Part shown: positions 45,258-54,704 of the stretch, piece by piece
Position numbering within the stretch: the stretch's first letter is position 1
Layout: each line of letters opens with the position of its first letter
From: Bacillota bacterium
GTDB lineage: Bacteria; Bacillota; Sulfobacillia; Sulfobacillales; Sulfobacillaceae
DNA: 64,000 nucleotides
Direction of reading: 5' to 3'
Assembly: GCA_026627385.1 (NCBI GenBank)
Contig: JAPNUR010000010.1
Location: 47,490 to 111,489 of the forward strand
Program-made: the position numbers and the translations under genes
Notes under the pieces: model-generated
The model's input: only the letters and a program-made list of their open reading frames with translations
The model's database searches: none
What the model was told of the DNA's origin: nothing

Positions 45258-46610
45258 CTAAAATTTTTCGAAATGCTGGCGGAACTCGTACTCCGCGTCG
45301 TGTAAACGAAAATGCGCAATTTCAGACCGTTTGACCGACACGTAGGCGGTTAGCAAATCGGGGCCGAGGGCCTCCTTTAACACCTCATCCTTTTCTAAGG
45401 CGTCCAACGCCTCGCCCAGCGACTGAGGCAAGCGCGCAATGTGGCGTTTTTCGCGTTCGGCGTCGCTCAAGGTTGCCGGATCGACCAACAAAGGGGGAAC
45501 AGGGGGCAATTGGCGTGCCACCCCATCCAATCCCGCGGCGATTAACCCCCCCAGCGCCAGATAAGGGTTCGCTGAGGAGTCGCTGGCCTTCAACTCGAGA
45601 TTGATCGACCGCGCTTCGTTGCCCCAAAACACGGAGGCAATGCGCACGGCCGCCTCCCGGTTATCCGGCCCAAAAGCTGTATAGGCCGAGCTCCAGGATC
45701 GGGGGTTTAGCCGCCGATAGGAATTGACGCTTGCGCACGTCAGGGCCACCAATGCCGGCAAATGCGCGAGGACGCCAGCCGCAAATTGATAGCCTAACAT
45801 CGAGAGATGATAAGGATCGTCGGGATCCCAAAACACATTGCGATCCGCGTCAATATCCCACACCGAAAAGTGAATGTGGGCACCGTTGCCAGCTTGATCG
45901 GGCCATGGTTTCGGAGCAAAGGAGGCCTTTAACCCGTGCTGTGCGGCAACAGCCCGCACGGTTTCACGGTAGCGGACCTGATTATCCGCCGCCTGCAATA
46001 CCTCTCGGGGGCTGACAGAAAGCTCATGTTGTCCGTGGCCAAGCTCAGGATAATACTGCTCGGGATCAATGCCCTGCGATTCTAGTGCATCCATAATGTC
46101 GGCAATGACGGCGTGCGCGGCAACCATGCCGCTGGAACTAAAGCATAAAGTCGGGTCTAAGGGTACATAGCTTCCCTCGGGTGTGGCATGAGCCAGGCTA
46201 AACTCGTCCTCATAGGCCGCAATGATGCGGAACCCCAATGTCTTCGCGTGATCCACCTGCCGCCGCAAAAAGCTGCGCGAACAGACGGTCCACGGATTCC
46301 CCGTCAATGCCACCATGTCGCACATCATGGACGCGGTCCGGGACAAATACGGCAATACCCGAAAACTTTCCGGATCCGGGATTAAGCGGATTTCGCCTAC
46401 AGGCCCTAATCCTGAATCAAGATTCAGCTCGTCCATCATGTTCATCGCCTGCATGGCGGGTGTCAGGCCAATACCGCCCACCATGTGTTGCTTTAAAGTC
46501 TTGGCGGAAGACACCTTGCCGCGGACAATACCTCCGTTGTCGACATAGAGGCACTGAATCTGTTGAATCTTGTTATTCTCAACTTCCCGTACCACTTCGT
46601 CAATGGTCAT
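45258..46610 (-). CDS. Second glutamine synthetase-like gamma-glutamyl ligase (GS-III/FluG type)
   Basis: 450 residues. N-terminal beta-grasp (CLYVDNGGIVRGK, about residues 20-32), metal sites in AYEDEFSLA (about 125) and ELGHGQHELSVS (about 195), ATP loop KPWPDQAGNGAHIHFS (about 243-258) and NREAAVRIAS (about 325). It is only moderately similar to the GS-like protein at 39091-40428. The ATG at 46608-46610 is preceded by GGAGG. Pair with the amidohydrolase downstream. It starts divergently from the T-box leader of the serine operon. Confidence 0.85.
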   Translation of the reverse strand: MTIDEVVREVENNKIQQIQCLYVDNGGIVRGKVSSAKTLKQHMVGGIGLTPAMQAMNMMDELNLDSGLGPVGEIRLIPDPESFRVLPYLSRTASMMCDMVALTGNPWTVCSRSFLRRQVDHAKTLGFRIIAAYEDEFSLAHATPEGSYVPLDPTLCFSSSGMVAAHAVIADIMDALESQGIDPEQYYPELGHGQHELSVSPREVLQAADNQVRYRETVRAVAAQHGLKASFAPKPWPDQAGNGAHIHFSVWDIDADRNVFWDPDDPYHLSMLGYQFAAGVLAHLPALVALTCASVNSYRRLNPRSWSSAYTAFGPDNREAAVRIASVFWGNEARSINLELKASDSSANPYLALGGLIAAGLDGVARQLPPVPPLLVDPATLSDAEREKRHIARLPQSLGEALDALEKDEVLKEALGPDLLTAYVSVKRSEIAHFRLHDAEYEFRQHFEKF

Positions 46611-46730
46611 CGACAACCCCCACCTCCGTCCGTCAATCAATTCGCTTGTAGTCGAAAAAATCCTGCTGGGTCTTTAGGGTATCCACAGGGAGCTTTACAG
46701 CGGCCACCACGTTTGGCATAATAACCTTAC

Positions 46731-46949
46731 ACCGATGAACGAGAAGAATTCTTCGGAGGTTTTCAGAAAGCAGGGAGGATGTGAACCTGTAACCTCGAAG
46801 AATCCGATTCCACTCGGGAGGATATCGGCGAGGAGTCGATCGTAACCGGCGAACCGGTCAATGAGTGGGTGGAGTGTCTCCGCCAATTAGGGTGGCACCG
46901 CGGTAATCCCATTACCGTCCCTAGCGAGAGGGGCGGCTTTTCTATTTTT
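46731..46949 (+). promoter_or_regulatory. T-box leader, serine-type, controlling the aminotransferase and serA
   Basis: The canonical T-box AGGGTGGCACCGCG (46889-46902) is followed by a perfect antiterminator partner ending ACCGTCCCT and by a competing terminator CCGTCCCT/AGGGGCGG (46915-46936) with a T-rich tail to 46949. The long Stem I pairs ATTCTTCG with CGAAGAAT; below it CGAG/CTCG encloses a specifier loop in which TCC (46809-46811) followed by A is in specifier position, i.e. serine. Uncharged tRNA-Ser would thus raise expression, sensible for serine synthesis genes. Confidence 0.9.
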
Positions 46950-46981
46950 CCCGCCCCTCCGACATTGGAAGGAGGGTCATC

Positions 46982-48091
46982 ATGCATATTTTGCTGCCAG
47001 GGCCCACACCCGTACCGACTGCGGTCGAACAGGCCATGTTGACAGCGATGACGGATCACCGGGGAGCCCTGTTTGAAGAGGTCCAAGCGCGGGTGCTGGA
47101 ACAACTGGCCCGCATTTTTGGCGCCCCATCCCCACAGCACGTCGCCGTCTTTCCGGCCTCGGGCACCGGTGGACTAGAAGCGGCGGTACAAAACCTCTTA
47201 GCGCCAGGTGACGCTGTGTTGGCCGTGGAAACGGGCTTATTTGGGCGGCGCTTTAGCGAAATTGCCGAGGCTCACGGGGTGGAGGTTCACCGTCTGGAAG
47301 TTCCGTGGGGACAAGCCTTTGACGTTGCCGACGTCGTCCGCCATGCGGAACAGCGCCCTTACCGTGCCGTGTTGTTGACCCATAATGAAACATCGACCGG
47401 GGTCCTCAACCCTGTGGCCAAGGTCGCGTTAGCGCTGGCGCATCATGATCCGGCACCACTGGTGCTGGTTGACAGCATCAGCGGCGTGCCATCCATTCCC
47501 CTGACGCTCACAGATCACATTGATGTGCTGATTACGGCATCGCAAAAAGGCTTTATGTGCCCGCCAGGCCTCACCATGCTGGGATTTTCTGATCGCGGTC
47601 GCGAGGCCGTCTTGGCCCAACGGCCAGGCCGGTTTTACTTTGACTGCACCCCATATTTAAAGGGGCGCCTGCCGTATACGCCCGCGATTTCGCTATGGTA
47701 TGGGCTGGATGCGGCCCTCACGTTATTGGAAGAGGAAGGCGAGGAGGCCCGTTTTCGCCGCCACGAGCACCTGCGGGATATCGTGCGCGCCTACGCCGCG
47801 GCTGGGGGCTTAACCCCCATTGTGGCCGCCGAGGTGGCATCCCCCACGGTGACGGCCTTAGAATTGCCGCCGACGCTCAATCCCGGCCAATGGCGGCAAA
47901 AGCTCGCAGCCCGCGGACTACAAATTGCTGGCGGACTCGGTAACTGGCACCATCACGTGGTGCGCATTGGACATGTCGGATATCTCGACGTGGCGGACCT
48001 ATGGGCTGGCTTAGCACTGATGGCCCCGGAACTTCCGCATCCGGACGCAGCGCTTAAGGCAGCCTTTGAGGCAAGTGCTTTAGCTCAGTAG
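46982..48091 (+). CDS. Class V aminotransferase (phosphoserine/serine-glyoxylate aminotransferase type)
   Basis: 369 residues. Starts GPTPVPTAVEQAML, the opening of the alanine-glyoxylate/serine-pyruvate subgroup; substrate block HRGALFEEV (about residues 23-31), PLP-Lys in ASQKGFMCPPG (Lys about 186). ATG after GGAAGGAGG. Being directly behind a serine T-box and in front of serA (23-base gap), it most likely acts as phosphoserine aminotransferase, as this subgroup does in many bacteria lacking classical SerC. A purine-catabolic or glyoxylate role is the alternative. Confidence 0.85.
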   Translation: MHILLPGPTPVPTAVEQAMLTAMTDHRGALFEEVQARVLEQLARIFGAPSPQHVAVFPASGTGGLEAAVQNLLAPGDAVLAVETGLFGRRFSEIAEAHGVEVHRLEVPWGQAFDVADVVRHAEQRPYRAVLLTHNETSTGVLNPVAKVALALAHHDPAPLVLVDSISGVPSIPLTLTDHIDVLITASQKGFMCPPGLTMLGFSDRGREAVLAQRPGRFYFDCTPYLKGRLPYTPAISLWYGLDAALTLLEEEGEEARFRRHEHLRDIVRAYAAAGGLTPIVAAEVASPTVTALELPPTLNPGQWRQKLAARGLQIAGGLGNWHHHVVRIGHVGYLDVADLWAGLALMAPELPHPDAALKAAFEASALAQ

Positions 48092-48114
48092 CATCACACG
48101 AGGAGGAACACAAG

Positions 48115-49686
48115 ATGACGCGACCAAAGATTCTCGTAACGGAACTCTTGGGGCCGAAAGGGCTCGAGTACTTGCGCCAATATGCTGATGTCGACGCACA
48201 CGATCTCTTGCCGCCTGCTGAACTGCCAGGCCTCATGGATCACTACGATGCCATCATTATTCGCAGTGCCCACCGGTTGACGCGCGAACTCCTCCAAGGC
48301 CATCCGCGGTTGAAGGTGGTGGCCCGCGCGGGGGCCGGAGTCGACAATGTGGATTTAGAGGCCTGCACCGAATTCGGCATTGCCGTCATTAACGCACCAG
48401 GGGCCAATGCCATTGCCGCTGCCGAGCACACGTTCGGTCTCTTGTTGGCCGTCATGCGCAACATCGTGGCCGGCGATGCCCACGTCCGCAGTGGCGGATG
48501 GAACCGCGCAGCCTTTTTAGGTCAAGAACTCCACGGAAAACGGCTTGGCATCATTGGCCTTGGCCGCGTCGGCCGCCAGGTGAGCCGCATTGCCCATGGC
48601 TTTCGCATGACCGTCAGCGCCTACGATCCGTTTATTGCCCCGGAAATTTTCCAGGCACACGACGTCAAAGAGGTCAAGAAGCTGGAAGATCTCATCGCCG
48701 AATCGGACGTGCTGACCATTCACACGCCGAAAACGGGCCCCCGCCTCACGGAAGCTTTGTTACGCCGCTTACCCCAAGGCGCCGTGGTCTTAAATGTGGC
48801 CCGCGGCGGCCTTATTGACGAGGAAGCGCTAGCACGCCTCCTCGAGGAAGGGCATGTCGCCGGCGCAGGCATTGACGTCTTTAGCAGCGAGCCGCCCAAA
48901 CCGGACAACCCGCTCTTAAAGCTGCCTCATGTGGTCGTCACCTGCCACTTGGGCGGCTCGACGCACGAAGCCATGGTGGAAGTCGGCATGATGACGGCTC
49001 GCGGGGTGCTGGAGGCGCTGAATAACCAAACTCCCCCCAATTTGGTCAACGTCCCCATTCCCGACTTGCCGGAACAACATCTCCGGACGTTGGACCGGAT
49101 GGTGCGCATTATGGGCCACATTTTCTCGCGCTTGAATCCGCGATTTGACGCCCCCTTGGTGCTCAGCACCAGCCGCTCGCTCAACCCGTCTGTTCTTCCC
49201 TGGCTTAAACAAGCCGCCCTCGCGGCCCTCTTGCAGGATCGGGTTGATGAGCGCGTCAATACGGTGAATGCGCTGCTCATTGCCGAAACCCAGGGCGTCT
49301 CGCTCTTGGTCGAGCAAGACTACCGCGGCGACGAAGAACCGCGTCTGAGGTTACGGCTCGAAGGACAGGCTAACACGGAACTTGAAATGGCGGTCCACCA
49401 AGGGGTACTGACGCTAAAGAAAATGGCAGGCATTCCCCTGGAACTGCCCTGGCCTGAGCGGGCACTTGTGACGCGCCATCATGACGCGCCAGGCGTGGTG
49501 GGACGCGTGGGCACGCTTGTCGGCCGCTACGACATTAATATTGGTCAGCTATATCTCGGGCGACGGGGGCCACACGATGAGGCCCTAATGGTGCTCACCC
49601 TCGATACCGATCCCCCCGAGACCCTCTTGGAAGAGCTCGCGAATTTCCCCGACATTGACGCGGTGTATGCGTTCTCGGGCTTTTAG
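48115..49686 (+). CDS. serA: D-3-phosphoglycerate dehydrogenase
   Basis: First step of serine synthesis: 3-phosphoglycerate to 3-phosphohydroxypyruvate with NAD. 523 residues, the long type: catalytic/NAD domains (ARAGAGVDNVD, GIIGLGRVGRQV at about 141-152, NVARGGLIDEEAL, catalytic His in HLGGSTHEA about 280), an intervening domain, and a C-terminal ACT domain (about 445-523) that usually mediates serine feedback. Second gene under the Ser T-box, so both allosteric and transcript-level control by serine are predicted. The stop overlaps the convergent proC stop region by 4 bases. Confidence 0.95.
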   Translation: MTRPKILVTELLGPKGLEYLRQYADVDAHDLLPPAELPGLMDHYDAIIIRSAHRLTRELLQGHPRLKVVARAGAGVDNVDLEACTEFGIAVINAPGANAIAAAEHTFGLLLAVMRNIVAGDAHVRSGGWNRAAFLGQELHGKRLGIIGLGRVGRQVSRIAHGFRMTVSAYDPFIAPEIFQAHDVKEVKKLEDLIAESDVLTIHTPKTGPRLTEALLRRLPQGAVVLNVARGGLIDEEALARLLEEGHVAGAGIDVFSSEPPKPDNPLLKLPHVVVTCHLGGSTHEAMVEVGMMTARGVLEALNNQTPPNLVNVPIPDLPEQHLRTLDRMVRIMGHIFSRLNPRFDAPLVLSTSRSLNPSVLPWLKQAALAALLQDRVDERVNTVNALLIAETQGVSLLVEQDYRGDEEPRLRLRLEGQANTELEMAVHQGVLTLKKMAGIPLELPWPERALVTRHHDAPGVVGRVGTLVGRYDINIGQLYLGRRGPHDEALMVLTLDTDPPETLLEELANFPDIDAVYAFSGF

Positions 49687-50477
49687 GTTTGCACCCCGAG
49701 CTCCTGCGCACGCAGGCTCGCCGCGACAATGGCATCTTGAATCAGATGCGGCCACCGGGCCTGATTGAGCACGTTGAGCAATGCTTCAGTCGTGCCACCG
49801 GGAGATGCGACCTGTCCAATCCAATCAGACAACGGCTCGTCGGAGCGGCGCGCTAAACGCGCCGCTCCTTCGACCATGGAACTGACCAATTGGCGCGTGC
49901 GCCCGGCATCGGCCCCCAAGCGCTCGCCCCCAGCGATAAGGGCTTCCAGCAACAAAAAAATGTACGCAGGCCCACTGCCCACCAGAGCCGTGTAGGGATC
50001 CATGAGCGATTCTTCAACCACGGTAACCGGCCCGCATTCCCCCAAAAACGCTTCCAAGGCCTCCTGCTGTGCCGCATCACAGCCGTCAAACGTGGCGAGC
50101 GTGGTGGAGGCACCAATGGCCGCGCAAACGTTAGGCATAATGCGCACTAAAGGCCCGCGAATGCCTGATGCCCTCAGCTTGGCAATACTCCAGCCAGCGA
50201 TGGGCGAGACAACCACAGCCTCGCCCAGGTAGGGCCGCAGCTGCGCCACCGTCGCTGCCGCATCTTTGGGCTTGACTGTTACCACCACCACATCCGCTCC
50301 TTCAACGGTGGCGGGATTGTAACTCACCGACTGCCATACGGCGTCATCCCATAAATACCGATGGGCATCGGAACGCGCGACAAGCGAGAAGCTCCGCGAA
50401 GGCAACGGGTTAAGGTGCCACCCTTCCCACAACGCGTGCGCTAAATGACCAGATCCCACGATGGCAACCCGCTGCAT
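49683..50477 (-). CDS. proC: Pyrroline-5-carboxylate reductase
   Basis: Last step of proline synthesis, P5C to proline with NAD(P)H. 264 residues. N-terminal VAIVGSGHLAHALWEG, VTVKPKDAA (about 82-90), IMPNVCAAIGAS, and the signature GSGPAYIFLLLEAL (about 160-173) with VASPGGTTEALLNVL near the end. The ATG at 50475-50477 has AAGGGGG 7 bases upstream. A T-box leader with a proline-type specifier precedes it. Confidence 0.94.
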   Translation of the reverse strand: MQRVAIVGSGHLAHALWEGWHLNPLPSRSFSLVARSDAHRYLWDDAVWQSVSYNPATVEGADVVVVTVKPKDAAATVAQLRPYLGEAVVVSPIAGWSIAKLRASGIRGPLVRIMPNVCAAIGASTTLATFDGCDAAQQEALEAFLGECGPVTVVEESLMDPYTALVGSGPAYIFLLLEALIAGGERLGADAGRTRQLVSSMVEGAARLARRSDEPLSDWIGQVASPGGTTEALLNVLNQARWPHLIQDAIVAASLRAQELGVQT

Positions 50478-50512
50478 CTCCATTCCCCCTTCTTGAGCAT
50501 TCTCGATCCATC

Positions 50513-50741
50513 AAAAAAACCTGTCGCCCTCTAAGGGCGGACAGGCCGCGGTACCACCTTAGTTGTTGCATCTGATTTGCAACATCTCTCATCCCGATAT
50601 CGGAGGAACCCGTCTACGCTTTCCTGGAAATTGGGAAGAGCGTGAGGAACGTGGCCTTTCACCTTCTGCCACTCGCTGAGGTTCCTTGCCGCTCGTAGAT
50701 TTCCGCGTAGTCGCTGTATTTGGTTAGCCATATCTTAATGA
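50513..50741 (-). promoter_or_regulatory. T-box leader, proline-type, controlling proC
   Basis: On the reverse strand the T-box AAGGTGGTACCGCGG lies at 50560-50546. It is followed by a terminator CCTGTC-CGCCCT-loop-AGGGC-GACAGG (50545-50520) with a run of seven T (50519-50513). Stem I is visible as CTACGC/GCGTAG, GGAAAT/ATTTCC, GAGCG/CGCTC and AGGAAC/GTTCCT; the specifier loop between the second and third pairs reads TTCCCA, so CCC (or CCA) proline codon is the specifier. The reading frame through this stretch is not a gene. Confidence 0.88.
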
Positions 50742-50784
50742 AGTTCCCGGAAAAAGTCAACGGGGCCGCATTTTGTAGGCTGAC

Positions 50785-51921
50785 CTACCTACTATTCCTT
50801 CCCCCCAGCGCTCGAGCGACTCTTGGCAGGCAATTGCCGCGGCGCACCCCGAGGATGAGCGGAGCCAAGATCGTAGTGCTCACCGTGAGCGCCAGGGCCA
50901 CCGGATCAATGAGATGAATCACCACATCAGTAGCCAAAAGAGGTGTCGTCCACCATTGGGCCAAAATCCATTCTACGAGACTCAGCCCCCAGACCACGCC
51001 CCACCGGTAACCTTCCGATGCCTGAAACCCGTCCTGGAGATTCACGCTCAGCACAAACAAGTGAATCGTCAGATAGAGGACGAGCGCCACGACCCAGGCC
51101 ACGATGATAAAAAAGCTGGGACGGCTGATGAACAGGGTTTGAACTGTCAAATTGGAGAAAATATAAATCACCGGCCATTCGAGCGTGCTTGAGATGGTGG
51201 GACCAAGCGTTCCTACCACGAGCGCATAAATAATTAGCACCACCACGGCTTGAAAGGCAATCGCTCCCACCGCCCATCGCCGAACCTGACGCCACGATGC
51301 GCCACGGACGTGTCCGCCGACGGTCACAATCACCTCGCCTTGCATCCATAAGTACCAGGTCGCCACGGTCCCCCGGGCAATGGGCCATAGTCTCAGATGG
51401 GCGGCCGGCATGAGCGCCACCCCTTCGTGAAAATGCGTCAGCGCCATCACCGCGAGCAGAAAGAAGGAGCCGATAATCAAGGGAAACCACCACTGAATGT
51501 TGCGGGCGATGTGCGACAGCGGCGCACTGGCCAGCCATCCTACCATAGCCACGATGGACGCCATAAAGATCCACCGAGGCGTCAACGGATAAAAAATTTG
51601 ATGCAACATGTGACTAAAGAGCGCCATCAAAACGCTGTCCAAAGGAACATAGAGCGCAAGCATGGCGCCAAAGAGAGGCCAACGCCAGGGTCCCCACACG
51701 GTTCGCATGCGGCCAAACTCGGTCTCCCCGGGCGCCAATGGCGGCCAGCTGGCGCTCAAGTAGACCAACCCCAAGGCGCACCCAATGGAAATCAACACCG
51801 ACCAGGGTGCATCCCAGCCCGCATCGCGCAAAACAGTTTCTGGCCAAATATAGACGCCGCCGGCCACCACGGACACCGCCGCCACGAGAAAAAATTGGCC
51901 GGGACTGATGGGATCGGCCAA
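50785..51921 (-). CDS. Spore germination protein GerB (GerAB-type permease)
   Basis: 378 residues with about ten membrane helices, an APC-related spore-permease subunit of the inner-membrane germinant receptor. The N-terminus (SPGQFFLVAAVSVVAGGVYIWPE) fits the family opening ISxxQ...; a large central WG/W-rich part follows. TTG start 6 bases after the GerC stop; no strong ribosome site, so coupling to gerC is expected. Last gene of the gerA-gerC-gerB operon. Confidence 0.85.
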   Translation of the reverse strand: MADPISPGQFFLVAAVSVVAGGVYIWPETVLRDAGWDAPWSVLISIGCALGLVYLSASWPPLAPGETEFGRMRTVWGPWRWPLFGAMLALYVPLDSVLMALFSHMLHQIFYPLTPRWIFMASIVAMVGWLASAPLSHIARNIQWWFPLIIGSFFLLAVMALTHFHEGVALMPAAHLRLWPIARGTVATWYLWMQGEVIVTVGGHVRGASWRQVRRWAVGAIAFQAVVVLIIYALVVGTLGPTISSTLEWPVIYIFSNLTVQTLFISRPSFFIIVAWVVALVLYLTIHLFVLSVNLQDGFQASEGYRWGVVWGLSLVEWILAQWWTTPLLATDVVIHLIDPVALALTVSTTILAPLILGVRRGNCLPRVARALGGRNSR

Positions 51922-51926
51922 AGCTT

Positions 51927-53021
51927 TCAGCGCATGACCCCCTCCCCCTGAACATGAACCTCGACGTCAATGTGGGCCCGGACCGGGAGTTCACTCAGCG
52001 TTGCCGAAGACATGTCCTCCGCCAATTCGTTATCCTGCCACGCCGCGCGCTTCGCAAAACCATAGGGATCAGCATGGTGCCGATTGGTCCAATCGATCGC
52101 CTCAGCACAGAGTTGGGTCAAGCGTGCGGCCGCCGCCCTGTCAATCACTTTTTCCAATGCTCGGCTCAGGACCTCGTGCGGGGGGGTGTCTCCAATGTTG
52201 CCTTTTACCTGGATGCGGATCCTGGCAATGACAGCGCGTGCGGTGAGATGGCTACTTTCCCTCAGTGACGCCTGAACCCGGTCCAGTTCAAAGGGCATTC
52301 CGCGTACGTCCACCGACAACACTGCGGCGTGCACCCGACCTAAAAGATAGGCCATGCCTTCCGTAATGGGCGGTGGCGCCGCGATAGGCGGACCATCAGT
52401 AGCGTACACCATCCATTGGCGGACCGTAAAACTATCGGCCCGCGCCTCAATTAACGGCAGATATGGCGTATCGCCTGGGGTGCCGTCGTCAGCCCACCAC
52501 TGCCAGGCGTGCTCGCCCAAGGTCAGCGCATGACAGGCGGTGCAATCAAAGTACTGGGACAATATGTAATAGGGGACAATGGACTGCGGGCTTGTGAGTT
52601 GAACAATCGCTAAGGGTTGCGCCGCCGCGGCCACCCAAAAGGTGGCCGGAACGCTGCCGTCCGTGTTCATATCGTCGATAATGCGGGTCACCGCCGCATG
52701 GCTAAGCCCTTTATCCACCACCAGGATTTGCAACTCACCTAGGGAAACCTGACGGCTCATGCGCGTCTGAAGCCGCCGTAGAGCCTCGGGCCACGTCTGG
52801 GCCCGCACCACCAGCGCATAAAACTCTTGCCCCGGCGGAATTTGTCCCAGATTGCTCACGGTCACCGCCACATTCGGGAACACAAAGGCCCACTGATCCG
52901 CACGCGACACGGCCACCGCAATAGCGACAGCGCGATCTTCGATCGGGCGTTGATCCCAGCACCCTGTTAAGCTAAAAAGAAGTACCACCAAGATCGCCAT
53001 GCGCCTCCACTGGCATTTCAT
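51927..53021 (-). CDS. Spore germination lipoprotein GerC (Ger(x)C family)
   Basis: 364 residues. Signal with lipobox LTGC (Cys about residue 19) followed by WDQRPIEDRAVAIA, the hallmark start of mature GerC proteins. LGELQILVVDKGLS (about 100-115) and a C-terminal QLCAEAIDW/DPYGFAKRA region follow. The ATG (53019-53021) overlaps the gerA stop as ATGA; a longer frame upstream is antisense-free but lies inside gerA. Anchored to the outer face of the inner spore membrane. Confidence 0.9.
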   Translation of the reverse strand: MKCQWRRMAILVVLLFSLTGCWDQRPIEDRAVAIAVAVSRADQWAFVFPNVAVTVSNLGQIPPGQEFYALVVRAQTWPEALRRLQTRMSRQVSLGELQILVVDKGLSHAAVTRIIDDMNTDGSVPATFWVAAAAQPLAIVQLTSPQSIVPYYILSQYFDCTACHALTLGEHAWQWWADDGTPGDTPYLPLIEARADSFTVRQWMVYATDGPPIAAPPPITEGMAYLLGRVHAAVLSVDVRGMPFELDRVQASLRESSHLTARAVIARIRIQVKGNIGDTPPHEVLSRALEKVIDRAAAARLTQLCAEAIDWTNRHHADPYGFAKRAAWQDNELAEDMSSATLSELPVRAHIDVEVHVQGEGVMR

Positions 53022-54562
53022 GTTCCACTCGGGCGCGCCCACCGCTGAGTATCGCGAGGACGGGCGACGGATGGGCGCCATCGGAGAGCAGGCCAGGCGG
53101 CCCGGATGAACAGGTCCCGCCAATCGCGCGCCTGAAACGGGGCCATGGGGGCAAAGTATGGCACCCCGAAGGACGTCAGCCCAATCAGCGAGGCAACGAG
53201 CCAAATGGAGACCCAGACGAGCCCGTAGACACCCACAACCGCCCCCGCCATGAGCATGAAAAAATTGACCAGTCGCCAGGTCCCGGTCAGTTCATAGACG
53301 GGGACACTGTAAAAACTTAACGCCGTCAACGTGATTACAATGATCATCTGCGGACTCACCAGACCAGCCTTGACCACGGCGGTACCCACCACAATGGCAC
53401 CCACGGTGCCAATGGTCACCGAGAGCATCTGCGGCAATCTTAGCGCCGCCTCGCGCAACACTTCGATAACAAAGACCATCAGCAAGGCCTCGACGACCGG
53501 CGGAAACGGGAGACCCGCGTGATTGCCCGCCGTGAGAATCAAAAGCGGCGGGGGCAGCAAGTTGACATTGACTTCGGTCAACGCAATGTATAGGCCGGGA
53601 AGGTAAACCCCCATAGCCCAACCAATGATGCGAATGAAGCGAACAAACGACGTGTCGTACCAAGGTGCCGTGTAGTCCATGGCGGTCATATAGAAATCGG
53701 CCAACACCGCAGGCACCACAAGGGCAAACGGATCCCCGTCCACCAGGACTACCACTTTGCCTTTTAAGAGGGCGTCCACCGCCAAATCCACGCGTTCCGT
53801 GGTGCGTATCGTCGGAAAAATGGACCACGGGTGATCGCGAATCAAGCCGGCAATCTGGGAAGACGAAACCTGACCATCGAGGCGCAGGGCCTGAAGGCGT
53901 GTGATGACATCGTATACCACGTCGGGATTGGCAATGCCTGCTAGATGGGTCACTAACACCGGCGCATGTTGCCGTGTGCCCACGGTCAATCGCTGTACGC
54001 GAAGCCCTGGATCGCGTATGCGGTGACGCAATTGGGCCAATTGCGTGGCCACCACCTCGTTAAACGCTTCATCGGACCCTCGCACCGAAAGCTCGGTGTG
54101 CGGATTTTCCACCGCGCGCGCCGGAAATTTGGTCGTATCCACGCTCCAGACGCCGCTCCACTGATTAGTCATCACCAAGGTCGCGCCGCCCGCCAGGTCG
54201 TCGATGAGATCGCACCACTCCTGCCGCTGCTCAACCGCGCCCGGCCAGAACACGCGTTCTCCCCATAGGGGCGGGGGCCAGCTCGCGGCCAAGACGCGAG
54301 CGACGACGTCGCGATCGACAAGATTTTGATCGACCACGCCATCGAGATAGGCAATTAGCGCAGAGCCGCCGCCAGCAGCGGGCAGGAGGTCCACCTGCCG
54401 AAAGATTAGGTCCGGAGCCTTACCAAAAACGTTTTGAAGGATCTCCCGGGCCAATCCCAAATCTGGTTGATACCGGTGGCCCGGCGCCGTAAGCCAGGCG
54501 GTTAGAGCCTCAATCGCCTCTTCCGTGACCTGAAGAAGTTCGCCCAATGCCGTATGATTCAT
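53018..54562 (-). CDS. Spore germination protein GerA (GerAA type)
   Basis: 514 residues: a large N-terminal soluble domain (DIIF-type: LIAYLDGVVDQNLVDRDV, about 85-102) and a C-terminal domain with five membrane helices beginning about residue 300 (PGLYIALTEVN, LPFPPVVEALLMV with the Pro-rich loop). This is the germinant-receptor A subunit. The ATG at 54560-54562 follows AGGGGAT. First gene of the tricistronic receptor operon; germinant not predictable. Confidence 0.93.
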   Translation of the reverse strand: MNHTALGELLQVTEEAIEALTAWLTAPGHRYQPDLGLAREILQNVFGKAPDLIFRQVDLLPAAGGGSALIAYLDGVVDQNLVDRDVVARVLAASWPPPLWGERVFWPGAVEQRQEWCDLIDDLAGGATLVMTNQWSGVWSVDTTKFPARAVENPHTELSVRGSDEAFNEVVATQLAQLRHRIRDPGLRVQRLTVGTRQHAPVLVTHLAGIANPDVVYDVITRLQALRLDGQVSSSQIAGLIRDHPWSIFPTIRTTERVDLAVDALLKGKVVVLVDGDPFALVVPAVLADFYMTAMDYTAPWYDTSFVRFIRIIGWAMGVYLPGLYIALTEVNVNLLPPPLLILTAGNHAGLPFPPVVEALLMVFVIEVLREAALRLPQMLSVTIGTVGAIVVGTAVVKAGLVSPQMIIVITLTALSFYSVPVYELTGTWRLVNFFMLMAGAVVGVYGLVWVSIWLVASLIGLTSFGVPYFAPMAPFQARDWRDLFIRAAWPALRWRPSVARPRDTQRWARPSGT

Positions 54563-54704
54563 GTCATCCCCTGGTCGGCAGTGTCTCCTCTTCTTCGTCC
54601 CGTTATGCAAAATTTGCCCACGGCGAACGCGAATGGCCGCCGACCGTTTGGTGCAAACTTCTGTCGGAACAAGGATAGATGAACCCTTTGCCGCCCGGGA
54701 ACTC

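Noticed and set aside
50531..50731. Leftward 66-codon open frame upstream of proC
   Set aside because: Lies entirely in the T-box leader, whose RNA structure explains the sequence.
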